Shown: positions 12,780 to 24,756 of the stretch, piece after piece
How positions within the stretch are numbered: position 1 is the stretch's first letter
Layout of the letters: every line of letters begins with the position of its first letter
Source: Marsupella aquatica
Taxonomy: Eukaryota; Marchantiophyta
Direction: 5' to 3'
Length of the DNA: 64,000 nucleotides
NCBI GenBank assembly: GCA_973895155.1
Contig: OZ316893.1
Span: 2,294,001 to 2,358,000 of the forward strand
The notes under the pieces: model-generated
The model's database searches: none
The model's input: the letters and a program-made list of their open reading frames with translations, nothing else
Told to the model about the DNA's origin: nothing
Program-made: the position numbers and the translations under genes

Positions 12780-13285
12780 CGTTTGCCCAGTGAGGGATCA
12801 TTACATGCAAAAAAACATAGGGTCTTTTTTATTCATTTTTGTTCACGATGCTATGAGAGATGCAACTGCTCAGGTTCTCTCTGGCTCTTTGGTCAATGTG
12901 CGGCGGGAGGTGGTGCTCGAGTTACCTGGTCCTCCATCATAGCGGTTACGGGTGGATCTTACCATGGTCCGTGAGGGTCAACGTACTTTGGCAAATGTAG
13001 TAGTGGCAAACCCATTGCGCCAAGACATCATTGGGTCAGCGGCAACAACGGCAGGGGCAGCGGCATCAGGAGCGGCAACAACGAAGGAGGCCAAATATGC
13101 TGCCCGAGCTTCATCTGATACCTTCCTCCCCCTTGCCCTTGAGATATTTGGGCATCTCCACCATCAATTCGACGGGCTTCTTCGACAAGCTGCTCGAGAT
13201 GCTCATGGTCAGATGGGTCCCACCGGACCCCCACTATCTGTTTTGACCATGCACTTTTGCCAACGCATTTCAGTCACCTTATAGC
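12780..13285 (+). pseudogene. Remnant of a non-LTR-type reverse transcriptase C-terminal domain
   Basis: From about 12845 the plus frame reads HDAMRDATAQVLSGSLVNV, then REVVLELPGPPS, a stop at about 12940, then RLRVDLTMVREGQRTLANVV and, further on, FLPLALEIFGHLH and LSVLTMHFCQRISVTL. From memory of the family, this order (HDA-RD, RVD, TLADVV, PLAIE-FG-LH, RQ-VSIALQRAQA) is that of the C-terminal, probably nuclease-like, domain following the polymerase in plant retroelement proteins. The polymerase itself is not present. The in-frame stops mark it as dead. Assignment rests on pattern recognition only. Confidence 0.5.
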
Positions 13286-13429
13286 GTGCTCAAGCTCGGG
13301 CCGTGCATCGTCGATCTCTGACAGTGGGTGCTAGTGTGCCTCCGCAACGGCTAGCCCCCTAGAGGACATTCCAGTCCCACTTGCCGATTTAGTTTCGACA
13401 CTTGATGTGGACCATTAGCTGTTAGCCCC

Positions 13430-13668
13430 ATTAGCTAGGAATAATAAGGACCTCGGTCCATTTGCGGTCATTTTAGTTCCCCTTTATTGGTTCTTAGAGG
13501 GTTCCTTTTGATCTTGGTTTTGCCCATTTGGGACCTCTTTTGTTTATTCTTTTGTACTATGTTTGGCCCTTTTTTGTACAAAGTTTGTGTATATTATTAT
13601 GAGGAAAACTTATTAGTATTCCTCTCCGGGTAATAGTTCAAAAAGAAAAAAAGAAAAAGAAAAAAAAT
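13430..13668 (+). mobile_element. Probable 3' UTR and A-rich tail of the same retroelement
   Basis: A T-rich stretch with repeated 'gacctctttt' and 'ttggttcttt' phrases ends in a run of A with scattered G (about 13640-13668), directly downstream of the reverse-transcriptase remnant in the same orientation. Similar tails occur on the minus strand at about 9030-9130 and 31255-31345. An A-rich end fits a non-LTR retrotransposon. Confidence 0.4.
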
Positions 13669-16600
13669 GCTATCTGTCATGATCATATGCTCGGTTTAGA
13701 GAAACTTCCATAGAAATTGCAAACATTTGCACTCGATGGGATGCCTACAAATATAGGCCGCCCTGCTGGGTTGCTCGCTAGGGTGTTCTGTCCAAAGTGA
13801 AACCAACTTTAAATATTTTCTTGGTAGTTGGATATTGTGGACTAGTTTGGGGGCCCCAAAAGGTCTCACGCACGAGTTGCACCAACACCATCCCCTTTGC
13901 AGTAATATATGGTGTATCGGATTGCCACCTTTCTTGCTTAAAAGTATCCTATAACCCAAATAATGGTCTCCTCTTCTCTTCCCCTAATTACCTGTGGCGA
14001 TGATGAGCTACAGTAGATGCTTTTATTGTTTGATTCTCAGCAGCTTTGTTTGTCAAACAGATTACTCAATATTGGCCTCATCTTTTTCCCTGGTTACCTG
14101 GGAGGGGTTACTAAGTCTAAACCCTAGATCCCCTTCGTGTGCTCATATCTTGAGAGTCAACAATAAGTATGGCCACACTTCCCCCACCCACCTCCATCAT
14201 GTGCAAACAAGTAACCACTTGTTAGTAACCTTTCCTCCAAACTGATCAAAATATGAAAATATGGAGTTAACTAAACTGGTGAAGTTAATCCCAGGCCCTT
14301 GTGATTGGTCCAGTGCCATGTAATGAGGCTCTCTTGGTCATACCAAACCCTGTCAAAACCACGGAAGCCCACAGTCGCCCTTGCCGAAATGCGGTGTCAC
14401 ATTGGCAGACTCCCCATGAGACTAACTGCAGCCCAGCAAAGCCTGTGCCTGCCCTGTCATTATTTAGCAAAGTCCCAGGGATTTGGGGGGGGGGGGGGGG
14501 GGAAGGGGACAAACAGACAAGGAAGCAAATCACACCTCAAGTCTCTCCTGCCTGTGTTTGCAATGTAATCATTGGGGACCTCGGGTTAAGTACAGCAGTT
14601 TAGAGAACCCCAGATACAAAATAGGGGTCAAGGTGACAATTAAAATAGTTGGGATGACAGATTACCAATTCAATCAGCTTGGGGGACATCTTAGTCAAAG
14701 AGAGAAAACAAGTATAAATAAATAAAATTAAAAATAGTGGAGGGAAAAAGGGAGAACAGAAACAGGGATTAACTAAATTGGGTGGGGGATCCGGTTGCGT
14801 TCAGATAAAGGCGCCTGTTATTCTTAGTCCTGATTTCGTTGTTGGGGTAGAGAACGACTTTGGGATGTCGTTCAAATGAAAAGAATTTTGTGAGGGCAAG
14901 ATTGATCACAAGTGATACCCAATCATCTATTTATACAATTCACCTCAATTCGATAATGATTTGGGGAATATATTGTGTGCGTTGAATGGTGTAGAACTCA
15001 GGACTTTATGACGGACAATACCAAGTAACAGCATAAATTGACTTTCGTTGGAATGCCCATTTAATTGGTGTAGGTCATATATGAAGGAAGGCATGTCTAT
15101 CGTTCCACTTAGCTGAGCAAGCAAGTTATTTTTGTTAGTGAATCGTATGAGGTTGGTGTCCATGGTCAAATCTCGAGGTTTGCTACAAAATTGGTAGTAA
15201 TCACATGCTATCGAACTGAGGTGAACTGAGATGTCCCAGGTTCAATCTTGGCTCTGCACACAAGGGGTGTAGTGGTGAAAGTTAGGGTCACTCTCCACCC
15301 CAAAGTGGTTCGCATTGAGGCCTGCTTTAACCTTATCTTCCTTGTCTGGATCCCTGTCCTATCCCCTAGGTATTGTCCCTTGTGACTACCCCACAGAATT
15401 GCATGCTCCGGGTTTAGAGTTTGAGCACCCCATTTAGTATCTCTCTTCTTATAATATTTTCAAGTCAACATGAACATAAGTGATTTGCTTTTGCTGGACA
15501 ACATTAATAATAAGAATAATCATAGAATGGTTTAGGAAATTAAGGTATTTGAACTAGATCCAAATTCGACGTGGTATCCCAAGGAAACACTCCCATGACT
15601 TTCTACCTTTTGCTTGAGCATTTCTCCAAAGGGGCCTCATGTCACACTCTAAAAATAAATGTTTTTTAAGCAACCCAGATGAGGGTCAAACATGGAGTGT
15701 ATCCATAGTCAAACAGGGGTTGGTAGTGTGATTATCGCCTAGCTAATGCTCTTTGAGGTATTCTATAGATTCAATTTTGAGCCAACTTGCATGTGATCCA
15801 TTGACCCTTTGTCTTGAGGCCCTTAAACTGACAGATGTCATGATAACATTCAACAAGACATTCATGCCTAAAGCCCCACTTTGTTGAGGGATGCTATATG
15901 CGAGTTGGCTTTTACTCTTGTCATGACCTGCTGTAGTTCTTTATAACTTTGACATCTGAGTCCCAGCTAAGTCAATAGTACTTTGTATGTCTAGATGCTC
16001 GTAGCGCATAAAGTTACAGATGAGATTAATTGGTTTTGGAAACTACATGCAAATTTAATTTGTACTTGATACTACATGGTGGAAGGGAAAATAATGCTTC
16101 AATAGAATAGGCTGTCCAGCACAATCCAGATAGGCAACGTAGTATGGATGTTTGAAGTTACAGACAATACTGGGGTTGAGATTTCATCTACACTTTTCAC
16201 TGTAATTAGTCTTGGTAAAACTATTTTTGTAGCCTCAACTTTGTTGGTTACTTCTCCATTAACATTACCAACATTAATTATGGACTACACTAATAATGTG
16301 CGCATTAAATAACATTAGTGTAATGCTAATTAATTGTATAACACTTGTGGGAGAGTTAGGGTAATACTAATTCAGTTTGTGCACAACACTATTTAGAGAG
16401 TTTTCTTGGAGGCCACGTTTCAAAGACAATCACTTCATACAAGCAATAGTGAGAGGGTTCTAATGGACAGATAACAAAAGACATTGCTCTTTCACCTTTG
16501 ACAACTAGGGAACAACTTAGTGTGGTTCATTCACCCAATACCACTAGAAATGAAAGAAAAAGTTACAACTAGAGAACAAAGCCTCAACAGGTCTATACTA

Positions 16601-16939
16601 TCAAAACAATGTCAGCACGAATTAGGAGAAGAATTAGACAATGCGAGTTGCTCTTGTGCTAGGGTTCTTAAAAGGAGCTTCCTATGGGGGTCTTTAAGAA
16701 AGGGTGTCAGAGAGTGATGGTGTAAGGGGTGTCACAGTCCATGGGGATTGTAGGGTTCAGGAGCTAGGTCCTTTATGGCATACTACTCGGAGAGAGAAGA
16801 CAAGAAGGTTGAAAATAAGAAGAACAAACAAGAGGAAGGTGGATTGGGAATGAGACAGTAATGCCCAGATGGACTGGCCCATTGTCCATGGCAACTAGTA
16901 TGGACCACTACAGGCTTTACATACACTGAAATTGCATTT
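13669..16939. other. Intergenic DNA without recognised genes
   Basis: No supported gene was found. A homopolymer of 18 G lies at 14485-14502. Short purine runs lie at 14700-14760. Several open frames of 60-100 codons have no recognisable domain. Confidence 0.5.
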
Positions 16940-17140
16940 TAAACCATCACTAGCCATGGCAAAACATGGATCCACCAGGTTTCACCATTAACAGTACCTT
17001 TTTCCTGAAATTGTGGAGCAAAATGACAAAGTAGAGGAGAGGAATGAGTAGAATGTGAAAAAGGAAGAAGTCTTCGACACTTTGATTCCCCTTTTATATG
17101 CCTGGCTAGTGACGGTTTAAAGGCTTAACGAGCTAAGTGT
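16940..17140. repeat. Dispersed repeat, diverged copy
   Basis: The segment from 'aaccatcactagccatgg' to 'ggctagtgacggttta' matches, with many substitutions and indels, the inner ends of both inverted-repeat arms (about 40110-40330 on + and 46245-46420 on -). Shared landmarks in order: actagccatg-caaaac, cctttt-cctgaa-ttgtggagca, a run of ga-rich repeats, gaagtctt-gaca, ccccttt, tggctagtg. It is a moderate-copy element of unknown class. Confidence 0.65.
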
Positions 17141-17435
17141 GGATGATGACTTGACGGACTTAGGGTTGGAAGACATCAAGATATCATCCCGTCACTTAAG
17201 AAATTCAACAGAGACCTTCCATTGATAGCCGTTGACCACTTGACTACCCTATCAAGTGAGGTGCCAAGTTGGGTTTTTGGAAAATGCCCTAAGTACTCAC
17301 AACTTGGTGACAACATGGATGAAAACTTGACAGCCTTAGGTCTATGAGACATCAAAACATCATTCCATCACTCAAAAAATTCAAATGTGATAGTTCCAGA
17401 GCCGTGGAATGCTTGACCACCCTCTTCCTAAGAAA
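17141..17435. repeat. Diverged tandem duplication, ~174-bp period
   Basis: The stretch around gatgacttgacggactta (17144) recurs in altered form at about 17314, followed in each copy by gacatcaa.a.atcat, a cact-aa.aaattcaa core and ttgac.ac. A third related fragment (gaaaatgcc.caagtactc) appears at about 18335. Confidence 0.55.
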
Positions 17436-19160
17436 TTTTTCATATATTTCATTAAAACCACAAAAACTCCACTTAGGGGGGAAGCATGCAGCACCAGAAT
17501 GAAAAAGAACAACAAAAGACAACTCCACCCAGGAGGCCAGAAAATAACATAAGCAAGGGAAGGGGCAAACCAGCCCACCAAATGGCCAGAGCAACCAAAC
17601 AAAGTGAACCAAAACCAAAGGCAAACAAGCCGCACCAACGGCATAACCACTGTCCTCGAGGCAGATCAAAAGGCCAACTCAGGACACAACCCCTGCAGAC
17701 TCGAATCTTAATGGGACAGAGGGAAAGAAGCAATTCCACCAGGCTCCCAGGCAAATCATAACCCCAAGGAAGGAAGCAATTATCCTAATCTAGTCTTAAA
17801 CCTAATCAACCACTCACCTTCAAAAAGCTGATGGGCCTTCAGACCAGCCGACTCAGCCCATAACAACACAACAACCGATAGAATCCAAAAGCCCAGTAAC
17901 CTAAGAGCTAACCGGCATGTAGCAGCCCTTAGTTTCCCAGCCCTCAGCAATCACAAAAATGAAGGGCAAAAAGAATATTGCATTGGACAAGAGTATCTGC
18001 TTGACTTTGCTTTTTGTCTTATTTGAGAAATCAAAGGTAGGGACCTCAAACCCTTTGGAAGTTCACATCCTGAACCCTCAGGCCTGGCTTGGGAGGGGAT
18101 TCAGGTGTCCATCTCTCGCTCACTTACATGCTGCCGTGCATAAGGTTGAGGGCCGGAAAGCTTTCGCTCACTTACATTCTGCCCTGCGTAAGGTGGGGCC
18201 GGAAATATTACAGCCAATCACATGCAAGTTGGCTCTAAGCCTGTGCAATAGGGCACCAAACCCTAGAACCCTAAGTGCCTCTTAAAGAAGCAGCCAGACA
18301 GGAGTTCATCAAGATGTTTAGGGGGTAGGGTTCTAGGAAAATGCCTCAAGTACTCGTGACTTACAATTTCTTAAAAGTGGAGTGATCACATGGGTCAACT
18401 TAAAACTTGAAGTGGAATGATTATATGGGTCAACTGAAAACCGTGTACCATCTGCCTTTATAGGTTATTTTTCAGTGCACCATGATTATAAGCAATGATT
18501 GTAAGCAATTTCAGAGATTTGGGTTCATCATGGAAAACGTGCCTGCCAGTCCTGCATTACTTTATTGGGATTGAACAAGAAGGTTGATTATGTGAAAGAA
18601 GGAGAAGGTGATTCAGTGGATTCAATGGGGAGCAGAGAGACTACAGTGGAGCTCAGATACGATTGCATCACAGTGTGGGCGCTCAACTGGAGGATACCAC
18701 TACTCAATCCGCAGTAGTCTAATGGAGAGCGAGGTTTGCTCTTGCTCCTCATCACGAACGAGATCAGTTTTATTTGTTTGTTCTTTGGTCAAGGTTGCGA
18801 TCAGTAGTGCCATTTGCCAGTGCCTCACGTTCGATTGGGAGAAGTAATCGAATCGAAAATTGGGGTTGATCGCTTACTTTGCTGCTAGATTAAGTTTGGG
18901 AGAGAAATGGTCGCAGTTATGGTGGCAGAGAGAAAGAGCGAGAGTTTTCTTGGTGGTAGAAGCCGTTAATGTGAAGGGCAGTTTTAGAATGAAATGTCAG
19001 TAATCCAATCTGGTGAAGCAAAACTGTGCCAGGCAGCTCGCGTGTGTGAAAGTTATGCTGCTGCTCCAGTTCGGTAGCCAAAGATTGAAGCACATGGCAC
19101 CGTAGCAAAGCTTGTCGTGTGTGCATTCTCTTTTTTTTTTGTTACGAATTGGTTTGTCGT
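17436..19160. other. Intergenic DNA, possible minus-strand retroelement tail, then upstream of the carrier gene
   Basis: The complement of about 17450-17860 is G/T-rich with many tttggttt words and ends in an ATG-AAATATATGAAAAATTT phrase. It resembles the 3' end of a non-LTR element, but no coding domain is visible. From about 18600 to 19160 is the upstream region of the carrier gene and presumably holds its promoter; no unambiguous TATA box was picked. Confidence 0.35.
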
Positions 19161-19169
19161 AAACCCTAA
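19161..19169 (+). promoter_or_regulatory. Telo-box motif upstream of the carrier gene
   Basis: AAACCCTAA sits 21 bases before the carrier start codon, in the presumed 5' leader, after a T-rich run (about 19130-19140). Telo-boxes are frequent near the 5' ends of plant housekeeping and organelle-related genes. Function here is inferred from position only. Confidence 0.45.
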
Positions 19170-19189
19170 ACTGTTAATTCCTTCCTTGT

Positions 19190-20665
19190 TTGTTCTCCTC
19201 GTTGGCTGTCCTCTTGGGCAATGTCAGGTCAGGGCAAAGGACGGGCCACGAATTGGGGAGGTCCGAAAGGTGGATTCTCGGGTGTAGAGGGTATGTTGTG
19301 CAAGCGGTCGAGCAGAAAAGGATGGACAGGTTAAACGCATTGACGAATTGCAGCGACTTTTGGGGTGGCTTTTGGTCAGGGCCGGGTTTCGTCGCCAGGA
19401 ATGAATTTGAGAAGCTGGGGAGCAGGGTGTTTGGACAAGCAGCAACAATAGGAGAGGATGAGAGCGAGGCAGGAGGGTGGCGTCTCCGACGCAGTAGCAG
19501 CAGGAAGAACCGAGTCCAATTTTTTGCTAGTCGTTCTCTTCAAGCTTCCAGTCCGGGGAGGAGAGGGTTTTTGGCCTCCACTGCGGCAACTCTTGGAGAG
19601 GTGAGACTCCGCAGAAGTGGGATGGGCGGGAAGCCTTGTTCATCTTCTGAAGGAGGTGGCTCTGGCTCTGTGGGGGATTCTTCTTCTCTTAGTGTGGACG
19701 AGCTCTTGAGACACCCTCTGGCCATTGTCAGCCTGGTGCCGCGAGAGCTGTCATTGTTCCTGGCCGGGGCTTTGGCTGGGGCTGCTGCCAAGACGGTGAC
19801 AGCACCATTGGACCGTGTCAAGCTCCTCATGCAGGTGCACGGTGTGCAGGCAGCTCAGGCTGGCATCAAAACTTCAATAGGGTTTATGGAGGCGATCATG
19901 AAGATTGGGACAGAGGGAGGAGTCAAGGGTTATTGGAAGGGAAACCTACCCCAGGTCATACGTGTGATTCCATACAGTGCGGTGCAGCTTTTTGCATATG
20001 AAACGTATAAGAAAATGTTGAAAGGGGACAATGCTGAGCTCTCTGTGGGCAGGAGGCTCATAGCAGGGGCATGTGCGGGCATGACCTCGACCCTGGTCAC
20101 CTACCCTTTGGACACTTTGCGTCTGCGGATGGCTGTTGATCCAGCCTCCAAGACAATGGGTCAGGTAATTGTCAACATGATGAAGAATGAAGGGTTGGCA
20201 TCATTCTACTGTGGTCTGGGCCCATCTCTTCTGGGCATTGCTCCCTACATTGCTTTGAACTTCTGCATATTTGATCTGGTGAAGAAGTCGCTTCCAGAGG
20301 AGGTGAGGAAACGTCCTGAAGCATCGTTGCTTACAGCGTTGGCATCAGCCACATTTGCCACCGCAATGTGTTACCCTCTTGATACAGTCCGACGGCAGCT
20401 GCAAATGAAGGGCACTCCTTTCAAGAGCGTTGCTGACGCTATTCCCGGCATTATTGCTCGAGATGGGTTCATGGGCTTGTATCGAGGCTTTCTTCCCAAC
20501 GCCCTCAAGAATCTCCCCAGCAGCAGTATTCGTCTGACCACGTTTGATGCTGCCAAGAATTTAATTAGTGCTAGTCAGACAGAGTATGATAGATTGCTTA
20601 ACGGAAGACACAAAACTAGCGAACCTGCTCGGGGCGGTGAGATCGAGAAGATCCGGAGAGATTAG
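19190..20665 (+). CDS. TAAC: Plastid adenine nucleotide carrier, TAAC/PAPST1-like (mitochondrial carrier family)
   Basis: A single uninterrupted 491-codon frame. About 185 N-terminal residues rich in Ser, Arg and Gly fit a plastid transit peptide. Three mitochondrial-carrier modules follow, with signatures APLDRVK (near 204), YPLDTLR (near 304) and YPLDTVR (near 394), each followed by paired helices. The stretches LLRHPLAIVSLVPRELSLF, GVKGYWKGNLPQVIRVIPYS and GLYRGFLPNALKNLPSSSIR closely match my memory of the Arabidopsis thylakoid ADP/ATP carrier, also described as a PAPS transporter. Role by homology: nucleotide exchange at the thylakoid or envelope membrane. ADP/ATP versus PAP/PAPS cannot be decided from sequence. 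No intron is visible, which would be unusual for this family and raises the possibility of a retrogene, although no A-rich tail is seen. In-frame alternative starts exist in the transit region. Confidence 0.88.
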   Translation: MFSSLAVLLGNVRSGQRTGHELGRSERWILGCRGYVVQAVEQKRMDRLNALTNCSDFWGGFWSGPGFVARNEFEKLGSRVFGQAATIGEDESEAGGWRLRRSSSRKNRVQFFASRSLQASSPGRRGFLASTAATLGEVRLRRSGMGGKPCSSSEGGGSGSVGDSSSLSVDELLRHPLAIVSLVPRELSLFLAGALAGAAAKTVTAPLDRVKLLMQVHGVQAAQAGIKTSIGFMEAIMKIGTEGGVKGYWKGNLPQVIRVIPYSAVQLFAYETYKKMLKGDNAELSVGRRLIAGACAGMTSTLVTYPLDTLRLRMAVDPASKTMGQVIVNMMKNEGLASFYCGLGPSLLGIAPYIALNFCIFDLVKKSLPEEVRKRPEASLLTALASATFATAMCYPLDTVRRQLQMKGTPFKSVADAIPGIIARDGFMGLYRGFLPNALKNLPSSSIRLTTFDAAKNLISASQTEYDRLLNGRHKTSEPARGGEIEKIRRD

Positions 20666-21827
20666 AATGAGACGGGAAACCAGGATTAGCACTCCTTTCT
20701 TGTAGAATAGGTCTATTTTATTGAGGCTCAAGAGGAGCCTTCTGAGCATGCTATTGAGACTATTTAGTAGGTAACAATGGACCATTTGCTCCATTTTCCG
20801 TTGTAACCTCTGAGATTATATTGTCCATATGGATTAGCACATTTAGCTCGAGACATTCTGCCTTATAGCCATAGATATGACAATGGCTGAACGATTTATC
20901 GTCGAAGTAGTCAGGGTGATCATATTCTGAAATTGACGAGGACGAACGCAATTGATCAGTGTCCTCGACGTCACCTCTCGAGGGGTGTTCACGTGGAGAC
21001 ATTTATATGATCCACGACATTGATATCGATTCTTGCATATTCTACGCATTATTTTGTAGGTTGGTTCACAGCAGTATTACACATTTGCTCCATCGTGTTT
21101 AGCCTTGTAAGTTACTCCCTTCAGGATGGCCTTTCTGGCAATGAAGAATCCTTAGTAAGTTGCAGTACTGAAATCCTTCATGTTTTATGTCAAACGTCTC
21201 CGACCATCTAAAGTCGTGATCGGAAAGATGCCAGTTACATTTTCTTCTACGAGAGAGCTATAAATAAGTTCTGTTTGTGACAGAAGAAAAAATCCATTGG
21301 ATGGATATGCGTGACATTCATGTCTATCCAGGGCACATGGCATGCATTTTCTTTGCCTCTGCAGTTGCATGCGAATTTGGCCATCTCAGCCCTGGACTAC
21401 TGTTGTGGTGGACAATGACCTCGTGAGAGTACTGACCAGGCACACCTACAATGGCAAAATTGCAAGACAATATCTGCTTCACAGTATAGGATTTGGTGGT
21501 AGGGAGACCGAGATCAAATGAGGAAAGGGGAATGTTATTGAAAATCCGGATACAATTATTTCATGTTCTATTCAGCTTTGATCTTAATGCTCTACATTTC
21601 TTATTTTCTTGCACACCAGTTTCTGATATTTGAGGTTTTACATTCACAGACAGAGTTTGGGGCCTGTGAATTCATTCATTCATTGATGACCAGAAATTGT
21701 GAATTTCTTTGTGCCAGCCAATCCGAAAGTACGGCACCTTGTCTAACACTGAGACATTTTATTCTATGATGACCTGGAACTGAACCGAAACCGTATTACG
21801 AAATTTATAAAGTGTGTCGTAAATTAT
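20666..21827. other. Region downstream of the carrier gene, no recognised gene
   Basis: The first ~100 bases are probably the 3' UTR of the carrier. Beyond it only short domain-free frames occur. Confidence 0.45.
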
Positions 21828-22018
21828 TGCCTGTCCCCATAGTCAATGGCAAAAGAGCACTGCCGTTATCCTGTGTAGTCGACTGGATTGTAAAGCAAGA
21901 CACGGGTGCCAATGTCAAATCTATTTACTGCTGCCCCCTAGTCAATGACAAAGAGTACTGCCGTTATCCTGCGTAGTCGACTGGATTGTCAAGCAAGACA
22001 CGGGTGCCAATGTCAAAT
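21828..22018. repeat. Two-copy direct repeat, 99-bp period
   Basis: The segment starting agtcaatggcaaaagagc at 21841 recurs at 21940 and continues through tgccgttatcctg.gtagtc and actggattg.aagcaagac to ggtgccaatgtcaaat. The copies are highly similar. Confidence 0.85.
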
Positions 22019-22716
22019 TTACCAGCTTCTGAAATACAGCTTTTATCCGTGAGTGGATACCTTCGGCAAAGTTTGGAAGGCCTCTGATTCAAAATGACCC
22101 ACGACCGTTATGCGTGATTTCGCTGTCCATTGGAGTCCAATTTTGAATTGCTTTTGCAACAGTCCACAAGGAAATGTCATTTTGGTGCGTTATACACGTC
22201 AGCCCAGCTACTGCTTGCGAGTTACTAGGTACAAATAAACAATCGTTGAAGTTGGCTACCTTGGATCGGAGAGCGAGGATGCCAATGTTGGGGGTGGACG
22301 AGTGCTGCCAGCAAATTCACCTTGAATGTAACGTCTCAATGGAGGTCTGCTACACATGTAATAGCAGAGCAGAGGGCCTCTCAATCAGGAACACAGGTCT
22401 GGCCTACAGTAAATTACTGAAGCTCCTTTGAGTAGTCCTTACGCAAACCAAGTATATGTTAGTTTTGAGTCCGCACGTTTCAATCAATTTGGGACAGTGC
22501 CCAACGTTCATGTCATGCACACAAGATCTCTGCCTATAATTGCCAACTTTCGATTCGTGTTGAAAGGAAAATTTAAGTTGCCACAAAATGAACGACGCAT
22601 TCATCCATCATGTAGTCCTGACAACACCAAAAATACTTGACATTTTCTTGTTTCTCAACATTTCTTGGCCAGTCCTGCTAACTTCTTTGTCATTTTAATG
22701 GTCGGACGCTATCAAA
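22019..22716. other. Spacer before copia-A
   Basis: No gene or repeat was recognised. It ends with the five-base target duplication of the copia element. Confidence 0.45.
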
Positions 22717-22721
22717 CAAAC

Positions 22722-23066
22722 TGTTGAGCATAGACGACGATCGCAACGGCAAGCCCATGAACCATCCAACGCACAATAGTCGACACAGAGAGATATGTGG
22801 TTCACCTCCACATGAAGCTACGTCCACGGGAACACACAAGAACTTTACTGCACTCTAGGCCGACCGGCCATACCAAGCATGCACAGCACAAGCTCTCCCT
22901 ATCTCTCAACTGGCTCCGTAACAATGAGTCTGAGTTCCACCTCTCCAAGCAAACATCGCTTGGTTATAGAGTGTGCACAACATGACTAACCTAACCAAAT
23001 ATGCGATTAAGGTTAGTCTTAATTACGGTATATTCGTAACTCTAGACCTAAGAGTAAATCTTAACA
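22722..23066 (-). repeat. Copia-A 3' LTR
   Basis: 345 bp, TG...CA ends on the element strand. It pairs with 28183-28527. The polypurine tract directly precedes it on the minus strand. Confidence 0.95.
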
Positions 23067-23077
23067 ATCTCCTCCTT
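23067..23077 (-). other. Copia-A polypurine tract
   Basis: Minus-strand AAGGAGGAGAT immediately 5' of the 3' LTR, the usual plus-strand DNA primer position. Confidence 0.8.
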
Positions 23078-23257
23078 GACTCTGGTCTAGGGGAGGGTAA
23101 AGACTGCTACCAATATGACTGCTCAACGGGAAGTTCTGGAAAGGAAAACCAAACCGGTTTTTCCCTCTTTATACGAGAGTAGACCAAAACTAAGCCGTAG
23201 CCTATACAAGGAATAAGCAAGAGCATATCTCAGTATCTACACAAATATTAAGTAACC

Positions 23258-24735
23258 CTACTTGTGAGGCAATTGCAAAACCTGCAACACATCACGGTGT
23301 CTAGAAAAACTCTCCAAAGGAATCACTTTGGTAAAAGCGTAAGCCGGGTTGAGTTTACCGTCAATCCTGACTAGCTCAAACATATTATCAGACACAGCCT
23401 GCCTGATAAAATGGTACCTAACGTCGATGTGCTTCACTCTGCTGTCCATCACCTGGTTCACAGCAAGGTGGAGTGCACTTTGACTATCACAATGGAGGTT
23501 CACATTCCCCTTGTGGCAATCCCATCTCAGTGATAAGTCTATCCAACCAAATCGCTTCCTTTGCTGTTTTCGCTGTTGCAACATACTCCGCTTCTGTAGT
23601 AGACTGAGCAATACACTTATGCAAAGTAGACCTCCAACTTATGCATCCACCTCCAAGTGTGAACACATAACCTGTTGTTGACCTCCTCCGATCCAGATCC
23701 TGTGCATAGTCAGCATCTACATAGCCCATCAATGATCTAGCATTATCAGCATGTGCATCAAACAATAGACCATGATTCACGGTACCCTTCAAATACCGAA
23801 TAATCCACTTCACTACTTTCCAGTGTACTTTCCCTGGATTCGACATGTACCTGCTCACCTTGCCCATAGCCATGGCAAGATCAGGTCTAGTGCAAGTCAT
23901 CAAATACATGAGACTCCCCACTGCCTTGTCATACGGGACCTTTGACATCAACCCCTTCTCTGTGTCATCTGTAGGACAGAATGCTAATGATAACTTGAAA
24001 TGTGGAGCCAACGGGGTACTTACTGGCTTGCTATTCCCCATGTTGAACCTTGCAATTACCTTCCTCGCATAATTGCTCTGTGTCAACCATAGTTTGCCAG
24101 TCTCCAAGTCCCTAGTGATCTCCATACCCAAAATCCTCTTAGCTGGCCCTAGTCCTTCATCTTAAACTCTGCACTAAACAGTGCCTTGAGCTTAACAATC
24201 TCAGACCTATCCTTGGCTGCAATTAGCATGTCATCCACATAAAATACTAAAACAATGAACCCAAAGATAACATTCTTCACCGGTTTAAGATACACACATG
24301 GGTCAAACACACTCCTGTGAAAGCCTTGTGCACGAATCCAATCATCAAACCGCTTATTCCACTGTCTTGGTGACTGCTTCAACCCGTACAAGGATCTCAG
24401 CAATCTGCAAACCAAATCCTCTTGCCTTTTCTTCACAAAACCTAGCGGCTGTCTCATGAAGATCACCTCTTCCAAGGTGCCATAGAGGAAAGCTGTGACA
24501 ACATCCATCTGATCTAGTAGCAGACCAAACATAACAACAAGCACACACAATAGCCGTATTGTTGAGTACTTAGCAACTGGTGAGAAGACCTCATTGTAAA
24601 TCCTTTTTCCTGTGTGAATCCCTTGGCTACCAACCTAGCCTTGTAGACCTTCGATCCACCTCCTATGGACTGATCCTTCAGCTTGTATATCCATTTTGTT
24701 GTCCACCACTTGCTGTCCCTTAGGCAGCTTGACAA
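23258..24735 (-). pseudogene. Copia-A reverse transcriptase and RNase H, broken
   Basis: Successive minus-strand frames cover the polymerase from WWTTKWIYKLKD-like wording through DVVTAFLYGTLEE and the catalytic FYVDDMLIAAKD (about 24221-24255) to the RNase H part with VDADYAQDLDRRRSTTGYVF and the Ty1 RNase H active-site order. Frame changes lie between 24514-24550, at about 24140 and at about 23500-23610. Enzyme roles are by family knowledge; the copy is dead. Confidence 0.9.
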
Positions 24736-24756
24736 GCTCCCAAGTTTTGTTGTCCT

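Noticed and set aside
15220-15290. Possible tRNA (ggttcaatcttggctct)
   Set aside because: No acceptor or anticodon stem can be paired around it.
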